Shown: positions 43,797-52,128, counted from the first letter of the stretch. The stretch: DNA of 64,000 bases from Chitinophaga sp. (GCF_017745275.1 NZ_JAGHZS010000002.1:731859-795858); one strand, 5' to 3'. Numbers and translations are program-made. Notes: generated by a model from the sequence alone, not told the origin.

Positions 43797-44378
43797 ATGA
43801 AGCTGAACGAACTATTACAGCAAAGGAGCGACAATAAGTGCGAACTATGTCAGGCCACTGATACGTTGAATGTTTATGAAGTACCTCCTCAATCTTATGC
43901 CGATCAGGATAACTGTATCCTCATCTGTGCACAATGCCAATCTCAGATTGAAAAGAAAGCGGAACTGAACAGTGACCACTGGCGTTGCTTATCCGACACC
44001 ATGTGGAGTGAGATCCCGGGCATACAAATCGTATCCTGGCGCATGCTCAACCGCCTGAAACACGAAAGCTGGGCGATGGACAACCTGGACATGATCTACC
44101 TGAACGACGAAGCATTAGCCTGGGCTAAAGCTACCGGCGATCATGAAAGCGATGGCAGTGTAGACCTGCACCGCGATTGTAACAACGCCGTGCTGCAAAA
44201 CGGGGACTCCGTAGTGCTGATCAAATCCCTCGATGTAAAAGGATCTACCCTGAATGCTAAAATGGGTACTGTAGTAAAGAATATCCGACTGGTAGAAGAT
44301 AACACCGAACAAATAGAAGGCAAAATAGAAGGGCAGGTGATTGTGATATTGACGAAGTACGTTAGGAAACAGAGCTAG
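43797..44378 (+). CDS. PhnA/YjdM-family zinc-ribbon protein
   Basis: 193 residues from ATG 43797; an upstream in-frame ATG (43767) overlaps the -7 box and is rejected. N-terminal zinc ribbon Cys15/Cys18 (CELC) and Cys46/Cys49 (CAQC), helical middle (WRCLSDTMWSEIPGIQIVSWRMLNRL), and the C-terminal PhnA domain (DCNNAVLQNGDSVVLIKSLDVKGSTLNAKMGTVVKNIRLV). The family was named for phosphonate growth genes in E. coli, but YjdM is not required for it; the real role is unsettled. The gene is flanked by two copies of the inverted repeat, a single-gene island between repeats. Confidence 0.92.
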   Translation: MKLNELLQQRSDNKCELCQATDTLNVYEVPPQSYADQDNCILICAQCQSQIEKKAELNSDHWRCLSDTMWSEIPGIQIVSWRMLNRLKHESWAMDNLDMIYLNDEALAWAKATGDHESDGSVDLHRDCNNAVLQNGDSVVLIKSLDVKGSTLNAKMGTVVKNIRLVEDNTEQIEGKIEGQVIVILTKYVRKQS

Positions 44379-44384
44379 TATTAG

Positions 44385-44500
44385 CATAAAGCAGAAAGCA
44401 TAAAGCAAAAAGCTATTGCAGCGAGTGGATTGGCGCGAATATAATTTCCGCTTGGATCACTCGCTGCAATAGCTTTTTGCTTTATGCTTTCTGCTTTATG
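44385..44500. repeat. Inverted-repeat element, full copy B (perfect 43-bp arms)
   Basis: 44385-44427 and 44458-44500 are exact reverse complements, 43 of 43 bases, with a 30-base loop. The arm is CATAAAGCAGAAAGCATAAA, then GCAAAAAGCTATTGCAGCGAGTG, so it contains the family core GCAAAAAGCTATT plus tandem 7-base units. It starts 7 bases after the PhnA stop, and its right end overlaps the stop codon (44496-44498) of the opposite-strand GT87-like gene. A bidirectional terminator function is plausible. Confidence 0.9.
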
Positions 44501-45710
44501 CCGCTTTATGATGTGCTTCCACTGCTATCACTTTACTGGCTTGAGCTACAAAGAATGGCTCCAGTACTATTTTGGCCCATACAATAGAACAGAAAACCGC
44601 TTTTACTGCGTATGGTTCTACATAGGTTCTGGCAATCCAGTAAGGGGTAATTAAATCTGTGGATGAGAAGGAGGTAAATACCAGCGTAAGTACCGCCAGC
44701 GTAGTGTTGACGCGTGTGGGCGGCTGCGTGAAATACCAGATGGCTACACCGGTCAACGCAATGATATAAGTAGGTGATTCTCCCTTGTGATTGAAAATAA
44801 CCACCCATATCAGCACGGATGCCAGCATATTCAGGTTAAATTTCGTTTCCCCGCTGTATAGTATTTTGATAAAAGGCAAGATAAATATAGCAGCTGCGGT
44901 AAGGATAAACGCCTGTTTGGAGATGTCCATATTAAACCAGGTATGCCACCAACCCATTACAGAAACGCCATACGAGGCTGAATAATCATTCGCCAGCAGG
45001 TGCGCCCAGCTCTTGTACAGGAAGAGTAACTGATCAGCAGAAATCACCATTAAGGGCATTACAGCAATGATCAGTGTCCAGAAGGCAGTGTATAAAGCTG
45101 CTTTCCAGCGCTGCGGATACAGCAAAAACAGCGACAAGGCCACAATCCCGAATATTTTAATATAAATAGTAACCACCAGCAATAAGGCTGCCATGGCTAT
45201 TTTCCTGTTTTCCATGCAATGCCAGGCCAGGATGAAAAAGCCCGTGATAAAAACGTTGATCTGCGAACTGGTCAGGGCAATCATCATCTCTATCGCTAAA
45301 AATAACAGGAAAACGGACTGCTTTTCCTTTTTTACCGGCAAGGTTCTGATAGCAACCAGGAATACCACTACGTTCATAATGTTCCAGCAAATCAGCGCCG
45401 GTACATCCGGCATCCACGCAAATACTCCCATCCACATCGCAAAGGAAGGACTGTACTTGTACAAATCGTAATATTCGTCCGGATACAGGATATAGAGATC
45501 CTTGTTCTGTATCAGATGCGACCAGGCATCTTTGAAAATAAGAAAGTTATTGTAGCGCGTCCATCTGTCCATGTCCTGCGAAGAAAACCAGGAATGGAAA
45601 GAGATACCAACGGCCATCAGCAGAAACAAGGTATATAGGTATTTTGGAGGAATGTTACTAATAGCGTGACAGATCGCATTCCAGCGGCCTTTTGTGCCTA
45701 AGCTTTGCAT
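44496..45710 (-). CDS. Polytopic membrane protein, GT87 (DUF2029)-like glycosyltransferase
   Basis: 404 residues, about 10-11 membrane helices. An early extracytoplasmic loop has DMDRWTRYNNFLIFKDAWSHLIQNKDLYILYPDEYYDLYKYSPSFAMWMG; the acidic and YKYSPSFA part is typical of GT87/DUF2029 polyprenol-sugar mannosyltransferases (GT-C fold). Hydrophobic segments continue to VFCSIVWAKIVLEPFF. In other bacteria such enzymes build cell-envelope glycans; the acceptor here is not evident. Its final codon region (AHHKAA, stop) runs into repeat B. It is divergent from the GH2 gene. Confidence 0.8.
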   Translation of the reverse strand: MQSLGTKGRWNAICHAISNIPPKYLYTLFLLMAVGISFHSWFSSQDMDRWTRYNNFLIFKDAWSHLIQNKDLYILYPDEYYDLYKYSPSFAMWMGVFAWMPDVPALICWNIMNVVVFLVAIRTLPVKKEKQSVFLLFLAIEMMIALTSSQINVFITGFFILAWHCMENRKIAMAALLLVVTIYIKIFGIVALSLFLLYPQRWKAALYTAFWTLIIAVMPLMVISADQLLFLYKSWAHLLANDYSASYGVSVMGWWHTWFNMDISKQAFILTAAAIFILPFIKILYSGETKFNLNMLASVLIWVVIFNHKGESPTYIIALTGVAIWYFTQPPTRVNTTLAVLTLVFTSFSSTDLITPYWIARTYVEPYAVKAVFCSIVWAKIVLEPFFVAQASKVIAVEAHHKAA

Positions 45711-46058
45711 AGTCCTTTGTTAAAAGTGTGATCGTTGCAGGTTACCCTATTATAAGTCAGTTAGGTTGTCCGCAAAACTATATAATTTTTTCTTTATTTA
45801 TTAATTATAAAACTGTTTTAAGAAATTAATAGCATATACCTGCAGTGCCCGCCAGCAAAGGGTTGTGTAGTTGTATTGCCATAATCACTCAATCGTTTGA
45901 GTGAATCCTTTATCGCTTATCCAGATAATGATGTATATTTTGCTACTTTTTGTTCAACGCCCGGATCTGTTTCTCAGACGAATAAAATAGTCAACTGATT
46001 TTCATAGCCTTACCTTCTGCAGTACTCAATTAACCTTAAAGCTTAATTTTCAACGCCA
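45711..46058. other. Divergent promoter region with a dyad operator candidate
   Basis: About 350 AT-rich bases between the GT87-like gene (leftward) and the GH2 gene (rightward), with no gene. It holds a symmetric site TCACTCAA-TCGT-TTGAGTGA at 45885-45904, which looks like a binding site for a dimeric repressor, and a T-rich stretch (45931-45952) with TATATTTTG, near a -7 box for the rightward gene. Confidence 0.55.
45885..45904. promoter_or_regulatory. Palindromic operator candidate
   Basis: TCACTCAA and TTGAGTGA are perfect inverted halves around TCGT. It sits about 155 bases before the GH2 start and 175 before the divergent membrane-protein start. No cognate regulator gene is adjacent. 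Confidence 0.45.
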
Positions 46059-48452
46059 ATGTTAAAATTAACCGTAAAGCATTTGTTGCTGGCCAATACC
46101 ATCGGCCTTATCATGACATTACCCCTATTTGCACAAACGGGATATAAAATGCAGCCCATCCCCATTCAATCACGGTGGGCGAAGGAGGTGAGCCCCGAAA
46201 ACGCGCTGCCCGCATATCCGCGGCCACAGCTTGAGCGCGGCAACTGGCAAAATCTTAATGGCCTATGGGATTATGCCATCACCACCGCCAACGCGCAGGC
46301 ACCCAACACTTTCGACGGACAAATACTGGTGCCCTTTCCACTGGAATCGGCGCTCTCCGGCGTAAAGAAAAGCCTGCAGCCGGACCAACGGCTGTGGTAC
46401 CGGCGTACTATCAACGTTGCCCCGCACAGCGGCGAAAAAATATTATTGCACTTCGGCGCGGTCGACTGGCAAACCAATGTATATGTAAACGGAAAAAGTG
46501 TAGGTACTCACACCGGCGGCTATACGGAGTTTACCCTTGATATTACCGCTGCCGTAAAACCCGGCAACAATACCCTGCTGCTGAAAGTATACGATCCATC
46601 TGACCGGGGCATTGGTCCACACGGTAAACAGGTATTGAATCCTGCTGATATTTATTATACGCCCAGCTCCGGCATCTGGCAAACAGTGTGGCTGGAAACA
46701 GTTCCTGCCGACTTCATCACCGGTTTACACCTGGTGCCTGATATCGATAAAGATATGCTGGCCATTACCGTACAGGCTCCTCCCGGCTACCAGGTGGAGG
46801 CGGTGGCTTCGGGCGCCGGCACAGTAGTAGGCAGCGTTAAAGGCAGCAGCAATACAGTTCTGCAGTTGAAAATACCAGGCGCCGCGTTGTGGTCGCCTGC
46901 CAGTCCTTTTCTATACGACCTCTCCGTTACTTTGCTGAAAGGAAATAAGCCGGTTGATAAAGTGAAAAGCTATTTCGGTATGCGGAAAATCTCCATTGCC
47001 AAAGACGATAAAGGGGTGGATCGCATCTTCCTCAACAACAAACCCTATTTTAACCTGGGTACGCTGGACCAGGGCTTCTGGCCCGATGGCCTGTATACTG
47101 CACCAACAGATGAGGCCCTGGCGTTTGATATCAAAGTCATCAAAGCGATGGGCTTCAACACTATTCGAAAACACATTAAAGTAGAGCCTGCCCGTTGGTA
47201 CTTCTGGGCAGACAAGCTCGGTATCCTGGTCTGGCAGGATATGGTGAGCCCCAATCACAGCCTGCCAGCCGGGTCTAAAGCCGCCTTCGAAACACAATGC
47301 GAGGAAACGCTGGCCCAGCTACGCAATCATCCTGCTATCACTACCTGGGTACTCTTCAACGAAAAATGGGGACAGTTCGACCAGCAACGTTTAACGGAAT
47401 GGATTAAACGCACCGATCCATCCCGCCTGGTGAACGGGCACTCCGGGGAATACCTCTATGTAAATGATAAGTTACGCAGCCCAAGCCCCAATGCCTATGT
47501 CAGCGCTGATCTAACGGATGTACACAGCTATCCCAATCCCATGAACGCCATCCGTATGCCTGGCAAAGCACAGGTACTGGGCGAGTTTGGTGGCATCGGC
47601 GTATTTATTCCTGATCACCAGTGGAACATGAGCAGTGCCTGGGGCTATATCCTGGAAAAGCCCGGCGCGCTGAAAGCGAAGTATGCTATCATGAACCAGC
47701 ATTTGCAACTGTTGCAGCGGCAAGGTCTCTCCGCCAGTATTTACACGCAGCCATTCGATGTGGAGGGAGAGCAAAACGGGTTACTCACTTATGACCGCCA
47801 GGTCATAAAAATTCCGTTTGCGGAAATACGGAAAATACACGCACCGCTGAATCCCGATATGGGTACACTCCCGGAGGTAGCCGCGGCAGACGCTGATATC
47901 ACAGACCCTGCCGCTTTGTACAGCGCAGTATTGCAGGAATATATTGATGGAAAAAGAGACCCTGCATTTTTAAGGAAAATGGCGATGATGGCGGTGCAGG
48001 CCGGCGATAAAGAAGGTGCTGCTATGGCTGGTGCAGATTACCTCGCGCAGATCAGGCCTCCCTACACGGAAGATGATCTCCGTTATGTGATGCAGGTCAC
48101 CAGCAGCACCAGGGATACCGGCTTTACCATTATCCGGAATAATATGGAAGCCATCGATAAAGCCATGGGGGCCAGGCAGGCTGCCGTGAAAATGATGAAC
48201 CTCATTTACCAGGATCTCATTGCCCCTGCTATGCCAGATAACGGCGCCAATCCTGACTGGCCCGCTATCGCTGCTAATGTACAACCATACGGCGCCACCG
48301 GGGAGGAAATATATCTGCGCGCAAAAACTATTTACCTGCTCAATAAACAGGATAAAGCCGGATTTATACCAGTCGCAAAAGAATACCTGGATAAGTACGG
48401 GCAATTTGTGAAACTGTCTGAAAAAAAGAAAATAGAAGCATTTATGGAATAG
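46059..48452 (+). CDS. Glycoside hydrolase family 2 enzyme (beta-galactosidase/glucuronidase type), secreted
   Basis: 797 residues. Signal peptide about 1-25 (LLLANTIGLIMTLPLFAQ). GH2 sugar-binding domain about 50-215 (LPAYPRPQLERGNWQNLNGLWDYAI, LWYRRTINVAPHSGEKILLHFGAVDWQTNVYVNGKSVGTHTGGYTEF), Ig-like domain about 215-310, TIM barrel about 310-600. Acid/base Glu435 in TTWVLFNEKWGQ and nucleophile Glu509 in VLGEFGGIG are both present. Retaining exo-beta-glycosidase by family; galactose, glucuronic acid or arabinose specificity cannot be fixed. The last 190 residues are helical and not typical of the family. The stop lies at the tip of repeat copy C. Confidence 0.92.
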   Translation: MLKLTVKHLLLANTIGLIMTLPLFAQTGYKMQPIPIQSRWAKEVSPENALPAYPRPQLERGNWQNLNGLWDYAITTANAQAPNTFDGQILVPFPLESALSGVKKSLQPDQRLWYRRTINVAPHSGEKILLHFGAVDWQTNVYVNGKSVGTHTGGYTEFTLDITAAVKPGNNTLLLKVYDPSDRGIGPHGKQVLNPADIYYTPSSGIWQTVWLETVPADFITGLHLVPDIDKDMLAITVQAPPGYQVEAVASGAGTVVGSVKGSSNTVLQLKIPGAALWSPASPFLYDLSVTLLKGNKPVDKVKSYFGMRKISIAKDDKGVDRIFLNNKPYFNLGTLDQGFWPDGLYTAPTDEALAFDIKVIKAMGFNTIRKHIKVEPARWYFWADKLGILVWQDMVSPNHSLPAGSKAAFETQCEETLAQLRNHPAITTWVLFNEKWGQFDQQRLTEWIKRTDPSRLVNGHSGEYLYVNDKLRSPSPNAYVSADLTDVHSYPNPMNAIRMPGKAQVLGEFGGIGVFIPDHQWNMSSAWGYILEKPGALKAKYAIMNQHLQLLQRQGLSASIYTQPFDVEGEQNGLLTYDRQVIKIPFAEIRKIHAPLNPDMGTLPEVAAADADITDPAALYSAVLQEYIDGKRDPAFLRKMAMMAVQAGDKEGAAMAGADYLAQIRPPYTEDDLRYVMQVTSSTRDTGFTIIRNNMEAIDKAMGARQAAVKMMNLIYQDLIAPAMPDNGANPDWPAIAANVQPYGATGEEIYLRAKTIYLLNKQDKAGFIPVAKEYLDKYGQFVKLSEKKKIEAFME

Positions 48453-48577
48453 CAGAAAGCAAAAAGCAGAAAGCAAAAAGCTATTGAAGCGAATGACTTG
48501 CGCGGATCAACAATTTAGATATCCGCTTAAATTATTCGCTTCAATAGCTTTTTGCTTTCTGCCTTTTGCTTTCTGCT
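48451..48577. repeat. Inverted-repeat element, full copy C
   Basis: The left arm 48451-48494 and right arm 48534-48577 are reverse complements at 43 of 44 positions, with a 39-base loop. The arms contain AGCAGAAAGCAAAAAGCAG and the core GCAAAAAGCTATTGAAGCGAAT. It sits between two convergent genes: its first bases overlap the GH2 stop, and its right arm encodes the C-terminal SKRQKAKSY and stop of the ThuA gene on the minus strand. Confidence 0.9.
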
Positions 48578-49398
48578 ACCCAAAATAACGCATCCAATAT
48601 CAATTGATCCTGCACATTGCTGCCAAACGTAGCAGATAACTCCCTGTTAGTATGGTGTTCGTAATCAATATCATTATGTCCCATATTCAGGTAGATCATG
48701 TTGTATTTTCTGTTGGTCCATACAACAGGGTAGTAGCCGCTATGCCATATCTCATTTGGTTTGGGACCCGTTCCCAGCGGGAAACTCCGGGGATCTATCG
48801 ATAAGAGAATATCGATATCCCGATTTTTTCGCAGATCATTACTCCAGCGATACCATTCATTGGGACAGGCGGAAAAAGTATCCGGTAAATTTTTCGTTGC
48901 CGGATGTTGATGGTCCTCTACCCGTAACACGGCTGTTGTGGGGCGCCAGGTATTGCTGCTATAGGCTCCGGAGCCGAGGAAGGTATGATGATACCAGTGC
49001 CAGTTATCCGGGAAGTCGGATGGCGTAAGCGCAAAGGCGGCAAAATGAAAACCCATCCATCCGCCGCCCTGCTCCATGTATTGCTGGAAAGCAGCCCGTT
49101 GTGCCGGATCATCCGGGCGTGTATCCAGGAAAATAACCACCTGGTATCTGGACAGAAAGGCAGGGTTCAGGTTTTGCCAGTTGTTGGTGGAGTCATAACT
49201 GAAATGATGCTGTGCCGCCATCTTCGGAAACCATGCATTGGCCTCGTGTACAAAGCTGATATGTGCTGCATCGCTTTTGGCAGTATAAAATGCAATCACC
49301 CGGAATCGGGGAGTAGTGTCAGTTTGGGCGGAGCTGATGCCAGGAACCAAACCACTTATAATAAGCAGGAGGAGGCAGGTGTGGAATTTTAGCTTCAT
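48541..49398 (-). CDS. ThuA-domain secreted protein
   Basis: 285 residues. Signal peptide about 1-24 (LLLLIISGLVPGISSAQ). ThuA (glutamine-amidotransferase-like) domain about 32-278: RVIAFYTAKSDAAHISFVHEANAWFPKMA, YQVVIFLDTRPDDPAQRAAFQQYMEQGGGWMGFHFA, HPATKNLPDTFSACPNEWYRW and YPVVWTNRKYNMIYLNMGH. ThuA proteins are linked to trehalose/keto-sugar use in other bacteria. The end, ESKRQKAKSY, and the stop codon come from repeat C. Convergent with the GH2 gene. A complete ThuA domain here contrasts with the degenerate one in the sugar dehydrogenase fusion. Confidence 0.9.
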   Translation of the reverse strand: MKLKFHTCLLLLIISGLVPGISSAQTDTTPRFRVIAFYTAKSDAAHISFVHEANAWFPKMAAQHHFSYDSTNNWQNLNPAFLSRYQVVIFLDTRPDDPAQRAAFQQYMEQGGGWMGFHFAAFALTPSDFPDNWHWYHHTFLGSGAYSSNTWRPTTAVLRVEDHQHPATKNLPDTFSACPNEWYRWSNDLRKNRDIDILLSIDPRSFPLGTGPKPNEIWHSGYYPVVWTNRKYNMIYLNMGHNDIDYEHHTNRELSATFGSNVQDQLILDALFWVAESKRQKAKSY

Positions 49399-49553
49399 AA
49401 AACCAGTAAATGAATAACAAAATAATTCATTTGAAAGGAATATTCCTGCTTTTTCGTGCAGTGGTATTAGTTAGGAAAGATGGATTAACAACTGTTGTAT
49501 CTCTGCCGCAATAATTGTCGCATGTCCCCCTTTAGAATGTCGCTAATGCACCT

Positions 49554-49583
49554 CTTGTATGAGTAAAACGACAGGTACCTTTG
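49554..49583 (+). promoter_or_regulatory. Promoter for VOC gene (-33 and -7)
   Basis: A perfect -7 box TACCTTTG at 49576-49583, with CTTG at 49554-49557 in the -33 position (18-base spacing). It lies 30 bases before ATG 49613 and after an earlier in-frame ATG (49559), showing that the later ATG is the real start. Confidence 0.55.
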
Positions 49584-49612
49584 TAACAACAGGTCACCTT
49601 AAATCTACTGTT

Positions 49613-50089
49613 ATGCAAAAGATCATGCCGTCACTTTGGTTCAATAATAATGCGGAGGAAGCCATGGACTTTTACGCTTCCGTTTTTAAAAGTTTCCGGG
49701 TATTTAATAAATCATACTATGGAAAGGGAATGGGGGCGCCGGAAGGCCTGCTGTTGAGCGCTACCTTTGAATTGGAGGGAGAACATTTTATTGCGATCAA
49801 TGGAGGCCCATTGTTTCCGTTCACCGAAGCAGTTTCTTTTACAATCAACTGTGAAAACCAGGCGGAAATAGATGACTACTGGACCAGGCTCACCGCAGAT
49901 GGCGGCAGGGAAAGTCAGTGCGGCTGGCTGAAGGATAAATATGGTTTATCGTGGCAGGTGGTGCCCGCTAAATTGAGTACCATGGTGGCCGATAAAGATC
50001 CGGCTGTATCCAGCCGCGTAATGGCGGAAGTGATGAAGATGGTGAAGCTGGACATTGCTACACTGGAAAAGGCTTACAACGGTCATTGA
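49613..50089 (+). CDS. VOC-superfamily protein, PhnB-like
   Basis: 158 residues from ATG 49613, chosen because a complete promoter sits just upstream and MQKIMPSLWFNNNAEEAMDFYASVFKSF is the family's usual start. Two beta-alpha-beta-beta-beta units follow (LSATFELEGEHFIAINGG, VSFTINCENQAEIDDYWTRLTADGGRESQCGWLKDKYGLSWQVVP). This is the PhnB / 3-demethylubiquinone-methyltransferase-like branch of vicinal-oxygen-chelate proteins; the reaction is unknown. It overlaps the convergent VOC gene by 7 bases. Confidence 0.9.
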   Translation: MQKIMPSLWFNNNAEEAMDFYASVFKSFRVFNKSYYGKGMGAPEGLLLSATFELEGEHFIAINGGPLFPFTEAVSFTINCENQAEIDDYWTRLTADGGRESQCGWLKDKYGLSWQVVPAKLSTMVADKDPAVSSRVMAEVMKMVKLDIATLEKAYNGH

Positions 50090-50502
50090 CGGTGGTTGCC
50101 TTCAAAGTTGATCAGCCAGTGATGACCGAATTTATCCGTGAGCGTGCCGAAGAGTGCTCCCCAGAAAGTATTTTCCAATGGTTGCGTTCTCTCACCGTTC
50201 CGTGATAATTTTTTATAAAAGGTGCGGGCTTCGTCTTCCGAGTTGCAGTTGAGTAGTAAAGAAACAGCATTCCCGGTCATCAGTCCTGCTTCCGGCACCA
50301 TATCAGATCCGATAATCACCAGGGCGCCTTTGGTAAGACAGGAATGCAAAATAAAATGTTTCATAAAAGGGGGAATACCAACAGACATAGGCGATTCTCC
50401 GATGGTTTGAAAGAGCAGTTCTCCACCCAGGCATTCTTTATAGAAGCTCATTGCCTCCCGGCAGTTGCCATTAAAAGTAAGGTAGGTGTGGATGCTCGTC
50501 AT
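50083..50502 (-). CDS. VOC-superfamily protein, PhnB-like (convergent paralogue)
   Basis: 139 residues. YLTFNGNCREAMSFYKECLGGELLFQTIGESPM, the FILHSCLTKGALVIIGSDMVPEAGL strand pair, and LLLNCNSEDEARTFYKKLSRNGERTQPLENTFWGALFGTLTDKFGHHWLINFE are the PhnB signature. It reads towards, and overlaps by 7 bases, the plus-strand VOC gene, a tail-to-tail pair of distant paralogues. Role unknown; bleomycin-resistance-like or glyoxalase-like functions are possible. Confidence 0.92.
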   Translation of the reverse strand: MTSIHTYLTFNGNCREAMSFYKECLGGELLFQTIGESPMSVGIPPFMKHFILHSCLTKGALVIIGSDMVPEAGLMTGNAVSLLLNCNSEDEARTFYKKLSRNGERTQPLENTFWGALFGTLTDKFGHHWLINFEGNHRQ

Positions 50503-50624
50503 TGTACCGGATTTTGCTCGTTAGTAATATTTCACAAAAATCGTAAGCTATCGGCACTCTGAAGGGGGGAGATAGCGACAATTCATAGGTTAATTGCGGC
50601 ATTCATTCATTTATATTTACCGAT

Positions 50625-51617
50625 ATGATACATATCTCCATCCTGGTGCCATTAGGCCATACCAGCGTTGTTAATATCGAAGGCAGTTACCAGATCTTTA
50701 TGGATCTGAACAATTTCCTGGCTGATAAAGGAAGGGCTCCTCTGTTTGAAGTACAGTTGGTGGGCATTTCTAAAGTGGTGAATCAGCCCAATCGCCTCTT
50801 TACCATCACCCCTGATGTGTTGATTAAGGACGTAAAGAAAACAGACCTGATCATTATTCCTGCCTTGCATGGAAATCAGGCCGCGGCGGCGGAACAAAAT
50901 AAAGCTTTTATTCCCTGGATCATTCAGCAACACGCCATGGGGGCATCGATTGCCAGTCTTTGTCTCGGCGCGTTTTTCCTTGCTGCCACCGGCCTGCTCG
51001 ATGGTAAAGCCTGCGCTACCCACTGGAAAATGGCGCAGCAATTCAGGGAAATGTTCCCTAAGGTAAACCTGATGGATGAACGTGTCATCACGGAAGAAGA
51101 TCGTATTTATACCAGTGGCGGCGCATATTCCTATCTCAACCTGATTGTATACCTGGTGGAAAAATATGCTGGCAGAGATATCGCCATCATGACGTCCAAA
51201 GCCTACGAGATAGACCTGGAGCGGGATAGCCAGTCGCCCTTCATCATCTTCGAAGGACAAAAAACACATAATGATGAACCGATTCTCAAAGCACAACGGT
51301 TTATTGAAGCCAGCTACCAGGATAAAATTACCGTGGACCAGCTGTCGGACCTGACGGCTATCGGAAGAAGAACTTTTGAAAGACGATTCAAAAAATCGAC
51401 CGGCAACACCGTTGTAGAATATATTCAGCGGATTAAAATAGAAGCTGCCAAAAGGGATTTTGAAACCAGCACCAAAAATATCAACGAAGTAATTTATGAT
51501 GTAGGGTATGTAGATACGAAATCGTTCAGAACAGTGTTTAAGAAAGTTACAGGACTTACCCCACTGGAATACCGGAATAAATATAACAAACTATCTGTTC
51601 ACCTTATAAATGAGTAG
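50625..51617 (+). CDS. GlxA-family AraC-type regulator (DJ-1/PfpI domain plus HTH)
   Basis: 330 residues. The DJ-1/PfpI domain (about 1-195) keeps the nucleophile-elbow region ASIASLCLGAFFLAATGLLDGKACATHW and the DERVITEEDRIYTSGGAYSYLNL strand. The C-terminal AraC domain (about 225-325) has two HTH parts, DQLSDLTAIGRRTFERRFKKSTG and NINEVIYDVGYVDTKSFRTVFKKVTGLTPLEYRNKY. The next gene (AHSA1-type) starts 2 bases after it, so it may regulate or respond with that protein. A paralogue lies at the right end of the window. Confidence 0.93.
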   Translation: MIHISILVPLGHTSVVNIEGSYQIFMDLNNFLADKGRAPLFEVQLVGISKVVNQPNRLFTITPDVLIKDVKKTDLIIIPALHGNQAAAAEQNKAFIPWIIQQHAMGASIASLCLGAFFLAATGLLDGKACATHWKMAQQFREMFPKVNLMDERVITEEDRIYTSGGAYSYLNLIVYLVEKYAGRDIAIMTSKAYEIDLERDSQSPFIIFEGQKTHNDEPILKAQRFIEASYQDKITVDQLSDLTAIGRRTFERRFKKSTGNTVVEYIQRIKIEAAKRDFETSTKNINEVIYDVGYVDTKSFRTVFKKVTGLTPLEYRNKYNKLSVHLINE

Positions 51618-51619
51618 TC

Positions 51620-52057
51620 ATGGAAAAATTAACATTCAACACCATCATTAACGCGCCTCGTCACAAAGTGTGGGAGATACTTTGGGGCGAACACACGTAT
51701 CCTGCATGGACTGCCCCTTTTGCAGAAGGGTCTAAAATAGTAACAGACTGGCAGGTGGGCGGTCGTACCTTATTCCTGGATAGTAAAAATGATGGTATGG
51801 TATCTACCATCGCAGCGAAGATCCCGGATGAGTATATGTCTTTCAAACACCTGGGCGACATCAGGGATGGTGTAGAGGACCTGACCAGCGACCGTGTGAA
51901 AGCCTGGGCTGGCACAACTGAAAATTATACCCTCTCAGAAAGGGATGGTAAAACCGCGCTGCTGGTAGAAATGGATGCAGATGCAGATTTTAAAAGTTAT
52001 TTCGAGTCAGCGTTTCCCAAAGCGCTATCAGTAGTGAAAGAATTGGCGGAACAATGA
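51620..52057 (+). CDS. SRPBCC / AHSA1-family protein
   Basis: 145 residues. MEKLTFNTIINAPRHKVWEILWGEHTYPAWTAPFAEGSKIVTDWQVGGRTLFLD is the typical AHSA1 (Aha1 C-terminal-like) opening of the helix-grip fold, ending with an ALLVEMDADADFKSYFESAFPKALSVVKEL helix. The fold binds hydrophobic ligands; the ligand is unknown. Starts 2 bases after the GlxA stop, so it is translationally coupled. Confidence 0.9.
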   Translation: MEKLTFNTIINAPRHKVWEILWGEHTYPAWTAPFAEGSKIVTDWQVGGRTLFLDSKNDGMVSTIAAKIPDEYMSFKHLGDIRDGVEDLTSDRVKAWAGTTENYTLSERDGKTALLVEMDADADFKSYFESAFPKALSVVKELAEQ

Positions 52058-52064
52058 GGAGCGG

Positions 52065-52096
52065 TTTTGACGGGGGAGCACGTTAGCCTATATTTG
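52065..52096 (+). promoter_or_regulatory. Promoter for the second GH2 gene (-33 and -7)
   Basis: TTTTG at 52065-52069 and the perfect -7 box TATATTTG at 52089-52096 with 19 bases between, the canonical Bacteroidota spacing; the ATG lies 32 bases downstream. Confidence 0.65.
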
Positions 52097-52128
52097 CAGG
52101 CATCGTATTAGCCTGTAAAACTGATCTC

